The notes under the pieces were generated by a model. The model saw nothing but the letters and a program-made list of their open reading frames with translations, was not told where the DNA came from and did not search any database. A stretch of DNA of 64,000 nt from Nocardioides_C sp963700955 (GTDB taxonomy: Bacteria; Actinomycetota; Actinomycetes; Propionibacteriales; Nocardioidaceae), in NCBI GenBank assembly GCA_963700955.1, contig CAVOZH010000004.1, positions 682,001-746,000 of the forward strand. Direction: 5' to 3'. The position numbers and the translations under genes are program-made. Positions 22,901 through 32,227 of this stretch are shown in pieces. Position 1 is the first letter of the stretch. Each line of letters begins with the position of its first letter.

Positions 22901-25686
22901 CCACGCCCTCGGAGAGGTACGCCAGGTTCCGCCGGGACCAGCAGTCGCCGGTGTTCGCGGAGTTCACCTCGCTGTACGACTTCACGCTCGACGACTTCCA
23001 GGTGAGCGCCTGCCGGGAGCTCGAGGCGGGCAACGGCGTCCTGGTCGCCGCACCGACCGGCTCCGGGAAGACCCTGGTCGGCGAGTTCGCGGTCCACCTG
23101 GCCCTGGAGCAGGGCCGCAAGTGCTTCTACACCACTCCGATCAAGGCCCTCTCGAACCAGAAGTTCAACGACCTCGTCAACCGGTACGGCGCCGAGCGCG
23201 TGGGCCTGCTCACCGGCGACAACACGATCAACGGCGAGGCGCCGATCGTGGTGATGACCACCGAGGTCCTCCGCAACATGCTCTACGCCGGCTCGAGGAC
23301 CCTTGCCGGCCTCGGCTACGTCGTCATGGACGAGGTGCACTACCTCGCCGACCGGTTCCGGGGCGCGGTCTGGGAGGAGGTCATCATCCACCTCCCCGAG
23401 TCGGTCGCGCTCGTGTCGCTCTCGGCGACGGTCTCCAACGCCGAGGAGTTCGGCCAGTGGCTGTCCACCGTCCGGGGCGCGACGACGACGATCGTCGAGG
23501 AGCGGCGGCCGGTGCCGCTCTACCAGCACGTCATGGTCGGCCGCCGGATGTACGACCTGTTCGCGGACCGCGAGGGCGCCGGGCTCGGCGGCGAGTCGAG
23601 GGTCAACCAGGACCTGCTCAAGGTGGCCCGCGACGACTGGCGCAGCTCGCGGACCAACGACCGACGGGACAAGCGGGGCGGTCCTCGTGGTCGTGCGGGC
23701 GCGCGTGGACAGGGGGCTCGCCGTCCGTACCTGCCGAGCCGGTTCGACGTGGTCGAGCGGCTCGACTCCGAGGGGCTCCTCCCGGCGATCGTCTTCATCT
23801 TCAGCCGGGTCGGGTGCGACGCGGCCGTGACGCAGTGCCTCAACGCGAACCTGCGCCTGACCTCGCCGGCCGAACGAGAGACCATCCACCGCTTCGTCGA
23901 GGACCGTTGCAGCAACATTCCCGACGAGGACCTGCACGTTCTCGGCTACCACGACTTCCTCGAGGGCCTCACCCGCGGCGTCGCGGCCCACCACGCGGGC
24001 ATGCTGCCGACGTTCAAGGAGTGCGTGGAGGCGCTGTTCGCCGAAGGCCTGTGCAAGGTCGTGTTCGCCACCGAGACCCTGGCGCTGGGCATCAACATGC
24101 CGGCGCGGTCGGTCGTCATCGAGAAGCTCAGCAAGTGGAACGGTGAGACCCACGCGGACATCACGCCAGGGGAGTACACCCAGCTGACCGGCCGGGCCGG
24201 CCGACGTGGCATCGACGTCGAGGGGCACGGCGTCGTGCTGTGGCAGCCGGGCACCGACCCCAGGGCGGTGGCAGGCCTCGCCTCGACACGCACCTACCCG
24301 CTCAAGTCGTCGTTCCGCCCGTCGTACAACATGGCGGTCAACCTCGTGAAGCAGGTGGGCCGGCACACCGCGCGGGAGCTGCTCGAGTCGTCCTTCGCGC
24401 AGTTCCAGGCCGACAAGGCCGTCGTCGGCCTGGCCCGGCAGCTGCGCAAGAGCGAGGACGCGCTGGCGGGGTACGCCGAGGCGGCGACCTGCCACCTCGG
24501 CGACTTCATGGAGTACTCCGCGATCCGGCGCAGGCTCAGCGACCTGGAGGGGTCCCTCGCCAAGGCACGCAGGAGCGACCGCCGCGACGAGGTGGTCGCC
24601 TCGCTCGAGGCACTGCGACCGGGCGACGTCATCGAGGTGCCGTCCGGGAGGTACGCCGGGATGGCGGTCGTCGTAGACCCGGGGGCCAAGTCGGACCGCG
24701 AGGGCCCCCGCCCCTACGTCGTCACCTCCGACCGTCACGCGCGGCGTCTCTCCCTGGTCGACTTCACCGAGCCGGTCGCCCCGCTGACCCGCATGCGCAT
24801 CCCGAAGAACTTCAACGGCCGCAACCCCCAGTCCCGGCGCGACCTCGCCTCGACGCTGCGCGCGAAGACCCACGGGGGGACCCCGCCTCCGCCGGGCCGT
24901 GGCACGCCGGCTCGTGACCGCCGAAGGACGAGCGGCGGCCGCCAGGAGCAGGGCGAGCAGGAGATCACCAGGCTGCGGGCGGAGCTGCGGGCCCACCCCT
25001 GCCATGGCTGTGACGACCGCGAGAACCACGCGCGCTGGGCCGAGCGGCACCACAAGCTCGCCCGCGACGCCCGCACCCTCCAGCGACGCATCGAGCAGCG
25101 CACGAACACGATTGCGCGCCAGTTCGACCGGGTCTGCGACCTGCTGACCGCACTCGGCTACCTCGAGAACGACGAGGTGACGGCGACCGGTGAACGGCTG
25201 ATGCGGATCTACACCGACATGGACCTCGTGGCCGCCGAGTCGCTGCGTCACGGCCTGTGGGAGGACCTCTCGCCCAGCGAGCTCGCCGCAGCCCTCTCGG
25301 CCCTCGTCTTCGAGTCCAGGCGCGCGGACGACGCGTCGGCGCCCCGCGTCCCGGGTGGGCGGGTCAAGGACACCCTCGGGGAGATGGTGTCGTTGTGGGC
25401 CGACCTCGACGCACTCGAGCGAGAGCACAAGCTGGACTTCCTTCGCGAGCCGGATCTCGGGTTCGCCTGGGCCGCCTACCGGTGGGCTGAGGGGGCCTCG
25501 CTCGACGAGGTGCTGAACGAGACCGACCTCGCCGCCGGAGACTTCGTGCGCTGGGTCAAGCAGCTGCTCGACCTCGCCGACCAGGTTGCCGACGCAGCGG
25601 GCGAAACAGGGCTGCGCAAGACCGCGAGGAAGGCCTCCGACGCCCTCAGACGGGGTGTCGTGGCGTACTCGAGCGTGTCGGACTAG
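22897..25686 (+). CDS. helY: Ski2/Mtr4-like DEAD/DExH-box helicase HelY
   Basis: Large superfamily 2 helicase of 929 aa. Motif I is VAAPTGSGKT (about residues 49-58), motif II is VMDEVHY, motif III is SLSATVSN, and motif VI is QLTGRAGRRGID. The C-terminal part resembles the arch and helical domains of Ski2/Mtr4-type RNA helicases. A basic linker rich in Arg and Gly (RRDKRGGPRGRAGARGQGARR, about residues 255-275) interrupts the helicase core, and a Cys pair, CHGCDD, lies near residue 705. HelY follows tatC-region genes in M. tuberculosis too. It probably remodels RNA, but its substrate is not established. Confidence 0.92.
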   Translation: MTTPSERYARFRRDQQSPVFAEFTSLYDFTLDDFQVSACRELEAGNGVLVAAPTGSGKTLVGEFAVHLALEQGRKCFYTTPIKALSNQKFNDLVNRYGAERVGLLTGDNTINGEAPIVVMTTEVLRNMLYAGSRTLAGLGYVVMDEVHYLADRFRGAVWEEVIIHLPESVALVSLSATVSNAEEFGQWLSTVRGATTTIVEERRPVPLYQHVMVGRRMYDLFADREGAGLGGESRVNQDLLKVARDDWRSSRTNDRRDKRGGPRGRAGARGQGARRPYLPSRFDVVERLDSEGLLPAIVFIFSRVGCDAAVTQCLNANLRLTSPAERETIHRFVEDRCSNIPDEDLHVLGYHDFLEGLTRGVAAHHAGMLPTFKECVEALFAEGLCKVVFATETLALGINMPARSVVIEKLSKWNGETHADITPGEYTQLTGRAGRRGIDVEGHGVVLWQPGTDPRAVAGLASTRTYPLKSSFRPSYNMAVNLVKQVGRHTARELLESSFAQFQADKAVVGLARQLRKSEDALAGYAEAATCHLGDFMEYSAIRRRLSDLEGSLAKARRSDRRDEVVASLEALRPGDVIEVPSGRYAGMAVVVDPGAKSDREGPRPYVVTSDRHARRLSLVDFTEPVAPLTRMRIPKNFNGRNPQSRRDLASTLRAKTHGGTPPPPGRGTPARDRRRTSGGRQEQGEQEITRLRAELRAHPCHGCDDRENHARWAERHHKLARDARTLQRRIEQRTNTIARQFDRVCDLLTALGYLENDEVTATGERLMRIYTDMDLVAAESLRHGLWEDLSPSELAAALSALVFESRRADDASAPRVPGGRVKDTLGEMVSLWADLDALEREHKLDFLREPDLGFAWAAYRWAEGASLDEVLNETDLAAGDFVRWVKQLLDLADQVADAAGETGLRKTARKASDALRRGVVAYSSVSD

Positions 25687-25729
25687 GGCGGTCTCGACCC
25701 AGGCCGCGTGATCCTTTAACCTTTTCCTC

Positions 25730-25764
25730 GCACCCCTCTTTTTCCCCTGCAAAGGGGTGCTTTT
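25730..25764 (+). terminator. Rho-independent terminator after helY
   Basis: GCACCCCT (25730-25737) pairs with AGGGGTGC (25753-25760), followed by TTTT at 25761-25764. The loop is 15 nt. It closes the proteasome-Tat-helY region. Confidence 0.65.
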
Positions 25765-25784
25765 CGTGCATCCATGGAGGATCC

Positions 25785-26435
25785 GTGGTCAACGCGCCCC
25801 GTGCGTCGTGGATCGACCAGTTCGTGCTGCGTAGCCAGGCGCCAGGCGGCGGCTTGTCGCCTTTCCGTCAGGCCATGTTGGCCGGTGACCAGCTCGCAAG
25901 GGTCGCCGAGGACCGGAGCGGGCTCCCGCGCGCCGAGTACGACGCGCTCGGCACCGCCCGCCACCAGGCCCGGCTGCTGTCGGAGCTGGCGCGGATGCTC
26001 GACGAGGACGTCAGCTCGCTGGCCAGGAGGGCAGACCTCGCGCCGTCGCAGACCATCGACCCGGTCGGCAACGCCCGCGTGCTCGCCGCCTCACTCAGCG
26101 GTGTCGTCCGGGCGACCGCGACACTTCTCGACACCTGCCACTCGATGCTGCTCCTGGCCGAGCAGATGCTCGTCGTCCGCCGCACCCGTAGCCGGCTGGA
26201 GCTCATGGCGGCGGTCGAGACCGCGAGAGGTGCCGCGTCGACCGCGCACCTGACCATCGTGGCGAACCTCCCACGGCTCACGGACTCCGTGCTCTACGAC
26301 GAGCTGGCCTCGGGCATCGGATCGGTGGAGGTGACCCTCGCGTTGGCGAACCGGCTCAGCGCGACGATCCGCAGCCAGCTGACGGTTCGGCCGACTCTGC
26401 CTCCCCAGCGGGCGGGGATCTTCGAGACGAGCTAG
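25785..26435 (+). CDS. Hypothetical all-helical protein (216 aa)
   Basis: Not recognised. GTG 25785 has ATGGAGG just upstream. The protein is predicted to be almost entirely helical, with heptad-like stretches (ARHQARLLSELARMLDEDVSSLARRA and ARVLAASLSGVVRATATLLDTCHSMLLLAEQMLVVRRTRSRLE, read in parts). There is no signal peptide or membrane span. The gene stands alone after the helY terminator, 4 bases short of the convergent Lrp gene with overlapping ends. It could be a structural or regulatory scaffold, but nothing in the sequence decides this. Confidence 0.6.
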   Translation: MVNAPRASWIDQFVLRSQAPGGGLSPFRQAMLAGDQLARVAEDRSGLPRAEYDALGTARHQARLLSELARMLDEDVSSLARRADLAPSQTIDPVGNARVLAASLSGVVRATATLLDTCHSMLLLAEQMLVVRRTRSRLELMAAVETARGAASTAHLTIVANLPRLTDSVLYDELASGIGSVEVTLALANRLSATIRSQLTVRPTLPPQRAGIFETS

Positions 26436-26869
26436 TCGACCGGGCGGTTCTCGTACGGAGTGGAGAGCACGATCGTCGTGCGCGTGGACACGTTCGCGGC
26501 ACTGCGGATCCGGGCCAGGAGGTCCTCCAGGTCGACCGGTGTGGCCACCCGGGTCTTGAGGATGTAGGACTCGTCGCCCGCGACGGACCAGCAGCTCTCG
26601 ATCTCTGGGATGCCGCGCAGCCGGTCCGGCGAGTCGTCGGGCTGCGAGGGGTCGATCGGCCGGATCGAGATGAACGCGGTCAACGGCAGCTCGAGCTGGT
26701 CGTAGTCGACGAGTGCGGCGTACCCCTTGATCACGCCGCGCCCCTCCAGTCGCTTGACGCGTTGGTGGACCGCTGAGGTCGACAGTCCGGTGGCCTTGCC
26801 GAGGTCCGTGAACGACATGCGGCCGTCGGCGGCGAGCAGGGCCAGGATTCGGCGGTCGAGGTCTTCCAC
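26432..26869 (-). CDS. Lrp/AsnC family transcriptional regulator
   Basis: Feast/famine regulator of 145 aa. The N-terminal winged HTH begins VEDLDRRILALLAADGRMS and includes TGLSTSAVHQRVKRLEG. The C-terminal RAM domain (LTAFISIRPIDP onwards, ending STRTTIVLSTPYE) binds an amino acid and drives oligomer formation. The start is set at GTG 26869, since TAGGGT lies 7 nt upstream on that strand. It neighbours the lysine degradation genes across one exonuclease gene, so lysine or a product is a reasonable but unproven effector. Confidence 0.88.
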   Translation of the reverse strand: MEDLDRRILALLAADGRMSFTDLGKATGLSTSAVHQRVKRLEGRGVIKGYAALVDYDQLELPLTAFISIRPIDPSQPDDSPDRLRGIPEIESCWSVAGDESYILKTRVATPVDLEDLLARIRSAANVSTRTTIVLSTPYENRPVD

Positions 26870-26876
26870 GACTAGC

Positions 26877-26882
26877 ACCCTA
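26877..26882 (-). promoter_or_regulatory. -10 element of the Lrp/AsnC gene (leaderless)
   Basis: TAGGGT on the minus strand, 7 nt before GTG 26869. Confidence 0.55.
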
Positions 26883-26942
26883 GCCGCCGGGCGCGCGCGC
26901 CTTGGGGTTCTGGGCAGTTCTGAGCATGGAAGACTCGGCGTC

Positions 26943-27881
26943 GTGACCCAGCGCCTGATGCTCCTCGACACCGCGAGTCTCTACTTCCGGGCCTACTTCG
27001 GTGTGCCGGACTCGATCCGTGCTCCCGACGGCACGCCCGTCAACGCGGTGCGTGGGCTGCTCGACTTCATCGCCCGCCTGGTGACCGACTACCGGCCCAC
27101 GCACCTGGCCTGCTGCTGGGACAACGACTGGCGGCCGCAGTGGCGCGTCGACCTGCTCCCGTCGTACAAGGCGCACCGGGTCGAGAGGGAGCTCCCTCAG
27201 GTGACGCCGGGCGGTGCGCACTTCGAGGAGGAGGTGCCCGACCCGCTGGAGGCGCAGATCCCGGTGATCGTGGAGGTGCTCGAGGCGTTCGGCATCGCCA
27301 TCGTGGGTGCCGACGGTTACGAGGCCGACGACGTGATCGGCACCCTGGCCACCTCGGCCGGGATGCCCGTCGACGTCGTGACGGGGGACCGCGACCTCTT
27401 CCAGCTGGTCGACGACGACGCGGAGGTACGCATCCTCTACACCGCCCGGGGCGTCGGCAGGCACGAGCGGGTCACCAACGAGGTCGTGCAAGGCAAGTAC
27501 GGCATCGACGGCCGTCAGTACGCCGACTTCGCGGCGTTGAGGGGAGACCCCTCCGACGGGCTGCCGGGTGTCTCTGGGGTGGGGGAGAAGACCGCGGCCA
27601 CGCTGTTGCGCCGGTTCGGCGACCTCGAGAGCATCGTGGCGGCGACCGAGGACCCCTCCAGCGACCTCGCGCCCGGTCCTCGACGCAAGATCAAGGACGC
27701 CGCCGCCTACCTCGACGTGGCACCGAAGGTCGTCGCGGTCGCGCGCGACCTCGATCTGGGCGGGCCGGAGCTGTCCCTGCCACGGACACCGGCGCGACCC
27801 GACCGGCTGGTCGAGCTCAGCGAGAAGTGGGGCCTCGGCGGGTCGGTCACCCGGCTCGTCGAGGCGCTCACCCTCAGCTGA
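26943..27881 (+). CDS. 5'-3' exonuclease, FEN/Pol I N-terminal type
   Basis: Flap or 5'-3' exonuclease homologous to the N-terminal domain of DNA polymerase I, 312 aa. Metal-binding acidic residues appear in MLLDTASLYFRAYFG, GYEADDVIGTLA and DVVTGDRDLFQLV. The helix-hairpin-helix DNA-binding motif is SDGLPGVSGVGEKTAATLLRRFG. GTG 26943 is chosen because the ATG just upstream leads to an early stop. The 3' end overlaps kamA convergently by 8 bases. It would act in DNA repair or Okazaki-fragment processing. Confidence 0.9.
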   Translation: MTQRLMLLDTASLYFRAYFGVPDSIRAPDGTPVNAVRGLLDFIARLVTDYRPTHLACCWDNDWRPQWRVDLLPSYKAHRVERELPQVTPGGAHFEEEVPDPLEAQIPVIVEVLEAFGIAIVGADGYEADDVIGTLATSAGMPVDVVTGDRDLFQLVDDDAEVRILYTARGVGRHERVTNEVVQGKYGIDGRQYADFAALRGDPSDGLPGVSGVGEKTAATLLRRFGDLESIVAATEDPSSDLAPGPRRKIKDAAAYLDVAPKVVAVARDLDLGGPELSLPRTPARPDRLVELSEKWGLGGSVTRLVEALTLS

Positions 27882-29361
27882 CCGGGAGCAGCTTCTGCGC
27901 CTCCGCCGCCTCGCGGGAGGCAGCGGCACGCTTCTCGGCCTCCGCGAGGTTCTGGCCGGCGTGGTCGCGCCACCAGGTCTGGCCCGACTCGGGAAGCGTG
28001 TGGATCGGGTCGTAGTACTCGTAGGTGCGCGTGAGGGCCTCGGGGTCGCTGGCCTCGATCGAGGTCCGGTAGTTCTTGGTCCAGTGGGAGATCCCGCGCT
28101 CGAGGTCGTAGGCGTCGATCTGGTGCACCCACCGCTTGCCCACGAAGGGCACGTCGCAGACGATGCGGGGCGTCGCGAACCCCGGGAGGTAGCCCATGAT
28201 CCCGTGCTGGAGCCGCTGCGCCTCGGCGACGGAGACCCGCCAGTGCTCGCTGAACGGGATCATGTCGGCCATGTAGAAGTAGTAGGGCATGATCTGCGCG
28301 CCGTCGAGCAGCGCGAAGCTCAGGTCGAGCAGGGTGTGCGCGTCGGCGTTCACTCCGTTGAGGAGGACCCCCTGGTTGCGCACGTCCCGGATTCCCGTCT
28401 CGAGCATCGCCCGGGCGGCCTTCGCGACGAGGGGCGTCACCGAGTTGGCGTGGTTGACGTGGGTGTGGATCGCGATCGAGACGCCGCGGTCACGGGCTAC
28501 CTTCGCCACCCGCTCCATGCCGGCCCGCACGTCGTCTTGGAGCCAGTGCTGCGGCAGGCCCATCAGCGCCTTCGTCGCGAGGCGGACGTCGCGGACGTTG
28601 TCGATCTCGAGCAGCTTGGTGAGGAAGTCCTCGAGCCGTGCCCAGGGAAGGTTCGCCACGTCACCGCCGGAGACCACGACGTCGCGCACGCTCGGCGTGC
28701 GGCGCAGGTAGTCCAGCATCGCGGCGTGCCGGTCGACGGGCTTCAGGTCGAACTTCAGCTTGTCGACCACCGGCGTGGAGTTGCCGACGAGGTCCATGCG
28801 CGTGCAGTGGCCGCAGTACTGGGGGCACGTCGGCAGCAGCTCCGCGAGGACCTTCGTGGGGTACCGGTGGGTGAGCCCTTCGGCGACCCACATGTCGTGC
28901 TCGTGGAGGGAGTCCCGGGTCGCGTGCGGGTGTGAGGGCCAGTCGGTGCGACGGTCGGAGAACACCGGGAGCATGTAGCGGCGTACCGGGTCGGCGTACA
29001 TCGCCTCGGTGAGCGAGCCCGGGCCGGCCGGCGCGTCGTGCGGCGTCATCGTGTTCATCATCTGCGGGGGGACGAGCATCGACATGGTCGCCCGCTCCTG
29101 CTGGTCCCGCTCGAGGTCGGCGTAGAAGCGTTCGTCGACCAGGTCACCCATCAGCGCGCGAAGCTGCTTGATGTTCTTGACGCAGTGGGCGCGCTGCCAC
29201 TGCACGGACGCCCAGTCCTCGGCTGTGACGTCCCGCCAGCCGGGGAAGCGGGTCCAGTCGGGCTCGACCAGGTCGACGCGGCGGTAGGGGTAGGGCTGAC
29301 CCGAGGTCGCGGCGGCCGTCTCGGTCCCCGTGCGGGTGCTCACCTGGATCGTCATCGTCAC
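27874..29361 (-). CDS. kamA: Lysine 2,3-aminomutase KamA
   Basis: Radical-SAM and PLP enzyme that converts L-lysine to beta-lysine (3,6-diaminohexanoate), 495 aa. The Fe-S motif is CPQYCGHC (CX3CX2C), preceded by THRYPTKVLAELLPT. VVVSGGDVANLPWARLEDFL carries the SAM-binding GGD motif. The middle part contains IAIHTHVNHANSVTP and NQGVLLNGVN, also typical of the family. The protein is longer than the clostridial enzyme, mainly at the ends. It is divergent from kdd; both lie in a cluster with the B12-dependent mutase kamDE. Confidence 0.92.
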   Translation of the reverse strand: MTMTIQVSTRTGTETAAATSGQPYPYRRVDLVEPDWTRFPGWRDVTAEDWASVQWQRAHCVKNIKQLRALMGDLVDERFYADLERDQQERATMSMLVPPQMMNTMTPHDAPAGPGSLTEAMYADPVRRYMLPVFSDRRTDWPSHPHATRDSLHEHDMWVAEGLTHRYPTKVLAELLPTCPQYCGHCTRMDLVGNSTPVVDKLKFDLKPVDRHAAMLDYLRRTPSVRDVVVSGGDVANLPWARLEDFLTKLLEIDNVRDVRLATKALMGLPQHWLQDDVRAGMERVAKVARDRGVSIAIHTHVNHANSVTPLVAKAARAMLETGIRDVRNQGVLLNGVNADAHTLLDLSFALLDGAQIMPYYFYMADMIPFSEHWRVSVAEAQRLQHGIMGYLPGFATPRIVCDVPFVGKRWVHQIDAYDLERGISHWTKNYRTSIEASDPEALTRTYEYYDPIHTLPESGQTWWRDHAGQNLAEAEKRAAASREAAEAQKLLPVS

Positions 29362-29483
29362 TCCGGTCTTCGTTGATCGCAGCTGGTGGTAGGTCGTAAG
29401 GCGCGCCTGTTTGTCCGGCCGATGCCCTTCGTGTCAGAGTACGCAAAGAATCTCTCGCGGAACAACTCACACGCCGCAAGATT

Positions 29484-29489
29484 TATAGT
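29484..29489 (+). promoter_or_regulatory. Candidate -10 element of the kdd operon
   Basis: TATAGT in the 147-base divergent region between kamA and kdd predicts a start near 29496, ahead of a GGGAAGG ribosome site. No cobalamin riboswitch-like B12 box was recognised here. Confidence 0.4.
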
Positions 29490-29511
29490 CGTTACGCATC
29501 TGGGAAGGATG

Positions 29512-30579
29512 ATGGGCGTGTCGCATGTCACAACTGCCGGCCGCCGGGCCGGGGACCCGACCGGTCTGCACCGGGTTCTGGAGCCGGCCGGAGTCCTCCC
29601 GCAGGCGGCGACCCGGCTAGACACCCGCCGGGAGCTCTGGCCCGACGAGACGCGGATCCGCGTCGAGCGGCTCAACCTCGACGCGGCGTCCTTCCGTCAG
29701 CTCGAACGCAAGCACGCAGGAGACGGCGACGCGGTGCGCGCCGAGGTGCTCGAGATCATCTCCGCCCGCGGCAAGATGCAGAACCCGGAGACCGGCTCCG
29801 GCGGGATGCTCGTCGGCACGGTGGAAGAGGTCGGGGAGGAGTCCCCGCTCGGCCTCGCGGTGGGCGACCGCGTCACCACGCTGGTCTCGCTGACCCTCAC
29901 GCCGCTGGTGGTCGAGGACGGACTGTCACGCTGGGACGGGCGCAGCGAGCAGGTTCCCGCCGACGGGTACGCCATCCTGTTCGGCCGCTCCATCGCGGCA
30001 CGGATCCCCGACGACCTGCCCGCTGAGCTGTCCCTGTCGGTGATGGACGTCTGCGGCGCCCCTGCGCTGACCTCCCGGGTCGTGGGGGAGTACGCCTCCA
30101 CCGGCAGGGGGCCGACGGTCGCCGTCATCGGCGGCGCCGGGAAGTCCGGGTCGCTCGCCCTCGTCGCAGCCAAGCAGGCCGGGGCCGCCCGCACCATCGG
30201 CGTGGTCCCGCACCATGACGAGGCGGAGCTGCTCGAGGCCGCCGGGATCGCAGACGTGGTCGCGGTCGCCGACGCGCGGGACCCGGTCGCCCTCTCTCGC
30301 GCCGTGACGGACGCCGGCGGGCCGGCCGACGTCACCGTCGTCTGCGTGGACGTGCCGGGCTGCGAGGGCGGGGCGATCCTCTCCACCGCCGAGCGCGGCA
30401 CGGTGATCTTCTTCTCGATGGCCACCTCGTTCAGCGCGGCCGCTCTCGGCGCCGAAGGACTCGCCGCCGACGTCACCATGCTCGTCGGCAACGGCTACGT
30501 GCCCGGTCACGCGGAGCTCGCCATGGACCTGCTGCGTGGTAACGCCGGCGTACGCCGCCTGTTCGAACGTCGCCTGTGA
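29512..30579 (+). CDS. kdd: L-erythro-3,5-diaminohexanoate dehydrogenase
   Basis: NAD-dependent dehydrogenase that turns 3,5-diaminohexanoate into 3-keto-5-aminohexanoate, 355 aa. The family-specific stretch ISARGKMQNPETGSGGM is clearly present (about residues 80-100), as is GLHRVLEPAGVLPQ near the start. The Rossmann nucleotide site is VAVIGGAGKSGSLALVAAKQ. Possible starts are ATG 29509, ATG 29512 and GTG 29518; the GGGAAGG site at 29502-29508 is spaced best for GTG 29518. It heads the transcript with the amidohydrolase, kamD, kamE and kal. Confidence 0.9.
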   Translation: MGVSHVTTAGRRAGDPTGLHRVLEPAGVLPQAATRLDTRRELWPDETRIRVERLNLDAASFRQLERKHAGDGDAVRAEVLEIISARGKMQNPETGSGGMLVGTVEEVGEESPLGLAVGDRVTTLVSLTLTPLVVEDGLSRWDGRSEQVPADGYAILFGRSIAARIPDDLPAELSLSVMDVCGAPALTSRVVGEYASTGRGPTVAVIGGAGKSGSLALVAAKQAGAARTIGVVPHHDEAELLEAAGIADVVAVADARDPVALSRAVTDAGGPADVTVVCVDVPGCEGGAILSTAERGTVIFFSMATSFSAAALGAEGLAADVTMLVGNGYVPGHAELAMDLLRGNAGVRRLFERRL

Positions 30580-30622
30580 GCCGGTTCGACGATGCCCCGG
30601 TGCCTGTGCGGAGAATGACCCT

Positions 30623-32227
30623 GTGACTCGGACTCTTCTTCGCGGTGGCTACGTGCACACCCCCGCTGACCCCCACGCAACTGCCCTCTGCATCGAGGAC
30701 GGGCAGGTGGTGTGGACCGGGGACGACGACGCCTCCGCCCACTTCGTCGACAACGCCGACCGCATCATCGAGCTCCAAGGGCGGCTGGTGACGCCGGCGT
30801 TCGTCGACGCCCATGCCCACCTGGCCCAGACCGGCCTGGCCGCGGCGAGCCTGGATCTGAGCGAGACCCCGACGCTGGCCGCGGCCCTCGACGCGCTGGC
30901 GGCCTTCGCCTCGTCCACGAGCTTCCCGATCGTCCTCGGCTACGGCTGGGACGAGACCCAGTGGCCAGAGCAGCGTCCCTTCACCCGTGAGGAGGTCGAC
31001 CGGGCCGTCGGGGCGCGCCCGGCGTACCTCGCGCGGATCGACGTGCACTCGGCGGTCGTCTCCTCGGCGCTGCTCGGCGCGGCACCCGGGCTGGCGGGCG
31101 CCGAGGGGTACGAAGCCTCGGGGTTCGTCGCACGGGAGGCTCACCACGTCGCCCGCGAGGCGATGTTCGACATCGTTCCGGCCTCGGCTCGCGAGGAGGC
31201 GATCCACCGGGCCCTGGCGACCGCCGCCGAGCAGGGGATCGGCATGGTGCACGAGCTCGGAGCGCCCCATCTTTCGCCCCCCGAGGACTTCGAGTCGATC
31301 GCGAAGCTGCGCGCCGCCTCACCGCTGCCCGAGGTCGTCGGCTACTGGGGTGCCCTCGACGGCATCGAGCTCGCGACGGAGCTCGGCTGTGTCGGGGCCG
31401 GCGGCGACCTGTGCGTCGACGGCGCCATCGGGTCGCGTACCGCCGCGATGCATGCGCCCTACCTCGACTCGGACACAGCCGGCAACCTCTACCTGACCGC
31501 CGAACAGATCCGCGACCACGTCGTGGCCTGCACCCGAGCAGGTCTGCAGGCGGCCTTCCACGCCATCGGCGACCGCGCCACCGCAGAGCTGGTCGCCGGT
31601 TTCGCAGCTGCCGCCGAGACCCTGGGCGCGCCGTCGATCGTGCGCGCCCGGCACCGGGTCGAGCACCTGGAGATGGTGAACCCCGAGGACATGGCGACGC
31701 TCGGCCGGCTCGGTGTGACCGCTAGCGTGCAGCCCGTCTTCGACGAGGTGTGGGGCGGCCCGGACTCGCTCTATGCCCAGCGCCTGGGCGTAGAGCGAGC
31801 GCTCCCGATGAACCCCTACGCCTCCCTCAACCGCGCCGGCGTGGCGCTCGCGTTCGGTTCGGACACACCAGTGACGCACTTCGGGCCTTGGGCGGCGGTC
31901 CGGGCTGCGGCTCACCACCACAACGAGGCGGAGCGGCTCACCGTGCGCGCTGCTTTCAATGCCCACACTCGTGGCGGCTGGCGGGCAGCGCGCCGCGACG
32001 AGGGAGGCGTGATCGCCCTCGGCGCGCCGGCCAGCATCGCCGTGTGGGACACACCAGGTGAGCTGCTCGTGCAGACCCCGGACGCACGCGTCGCCGCCTG
32101 GTCGACCGACCCACGCGCCGGCGTACCCCACCTTCCCGACCTGCACCCCGACCTCGACCTGCCCAGCTGCGTGATGACCGTGGTGGCGGGCGAGGTCGCC
32201 TACGAAGAACCAGGAGCACTTGGATGA
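30623..32227 (+). CDS. Metal-dependent amidohydrolase, YtcJ-like
   Basis: Amidohydrolase-superfamily enzyme of 534 aa. The metal-binding HxH is in TPAFVDAHAHLAQTG (about residues 55-65). Further motifs are AAFHAIGDRATAELVAGF, RARHRVEHLEM and FGSDTPVTHFGPW, the last giving the catalytic Asp. It lies between kdd and kamD, and its stop overlaps the kamD start by ATGA at 32224-32227. It is not a known step of lysine fermentation. It may hydrolyse an acylated amine feeding into or out of the pathway, or be an unrelated conserved neighbour of the ppm1/rbpA region. GTG 30623 is taken as start. Confidence 0.85.
   Translation: MTRTLLRGGYVHTPADPHATALCIEDGQVVWTGDDDASAHFVDNADRIIELQGRLVTPAFVDAHAHLAQTGLAAASLDLSETPTLAAALDALAAFASSTSFPIVLGYGWDETQWPEQRPFTREEVDRAVGARPAYLARIDVHSAVVSSALLGAAPGLAGAEGYEASGFVAREAHHVAREAMFDIVPASAREEAIHRALATAAEQGIGMVHELGAPHLSPPEDFESIAKLRAASPLPEVVGYWGALDGIELATELGCVGAGGDLCVDGAIGSRTAAMHAPYLDSDTAGNLYLTAEQIRDHVVACTRAGLQAAFHAIGDRATAELVAGFAAAAETLGAPSIVRARHRVEHLEMVNPEDMATLGRLGVTASVQPVFDEVWGGPDSLYAQRLGVERALPMNPYASLNRAGVALAFGSDTPVTHFGPWAAVRAAAHHHNEAERLTVRAAFNAHTRGGWRAARRDEGGVIALGAPASIAVWDTPGELLVQTPDARVAAWSTDPRAGVPHLPDLHPDLDLPSCVMTVVAGEVAYEEPGALG

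Noticed and set aside
22816..25752. Very long open frame antisense to helY (978 codons), and similar ones antisense to the transporter, GGDEF and sbcC genes
   Set aside because: High-GC codon bias opens the opposite frame. The translations are rich in Arg, Gly, Val and His with no family motifs, while the sense genes are unmistakable.
29362..29511. Cobalamin riboswitch controlling the B12-dependent lysine genes
   Set aside because: The 147-base divergent region is too short and no B12-box-like segment was seen.
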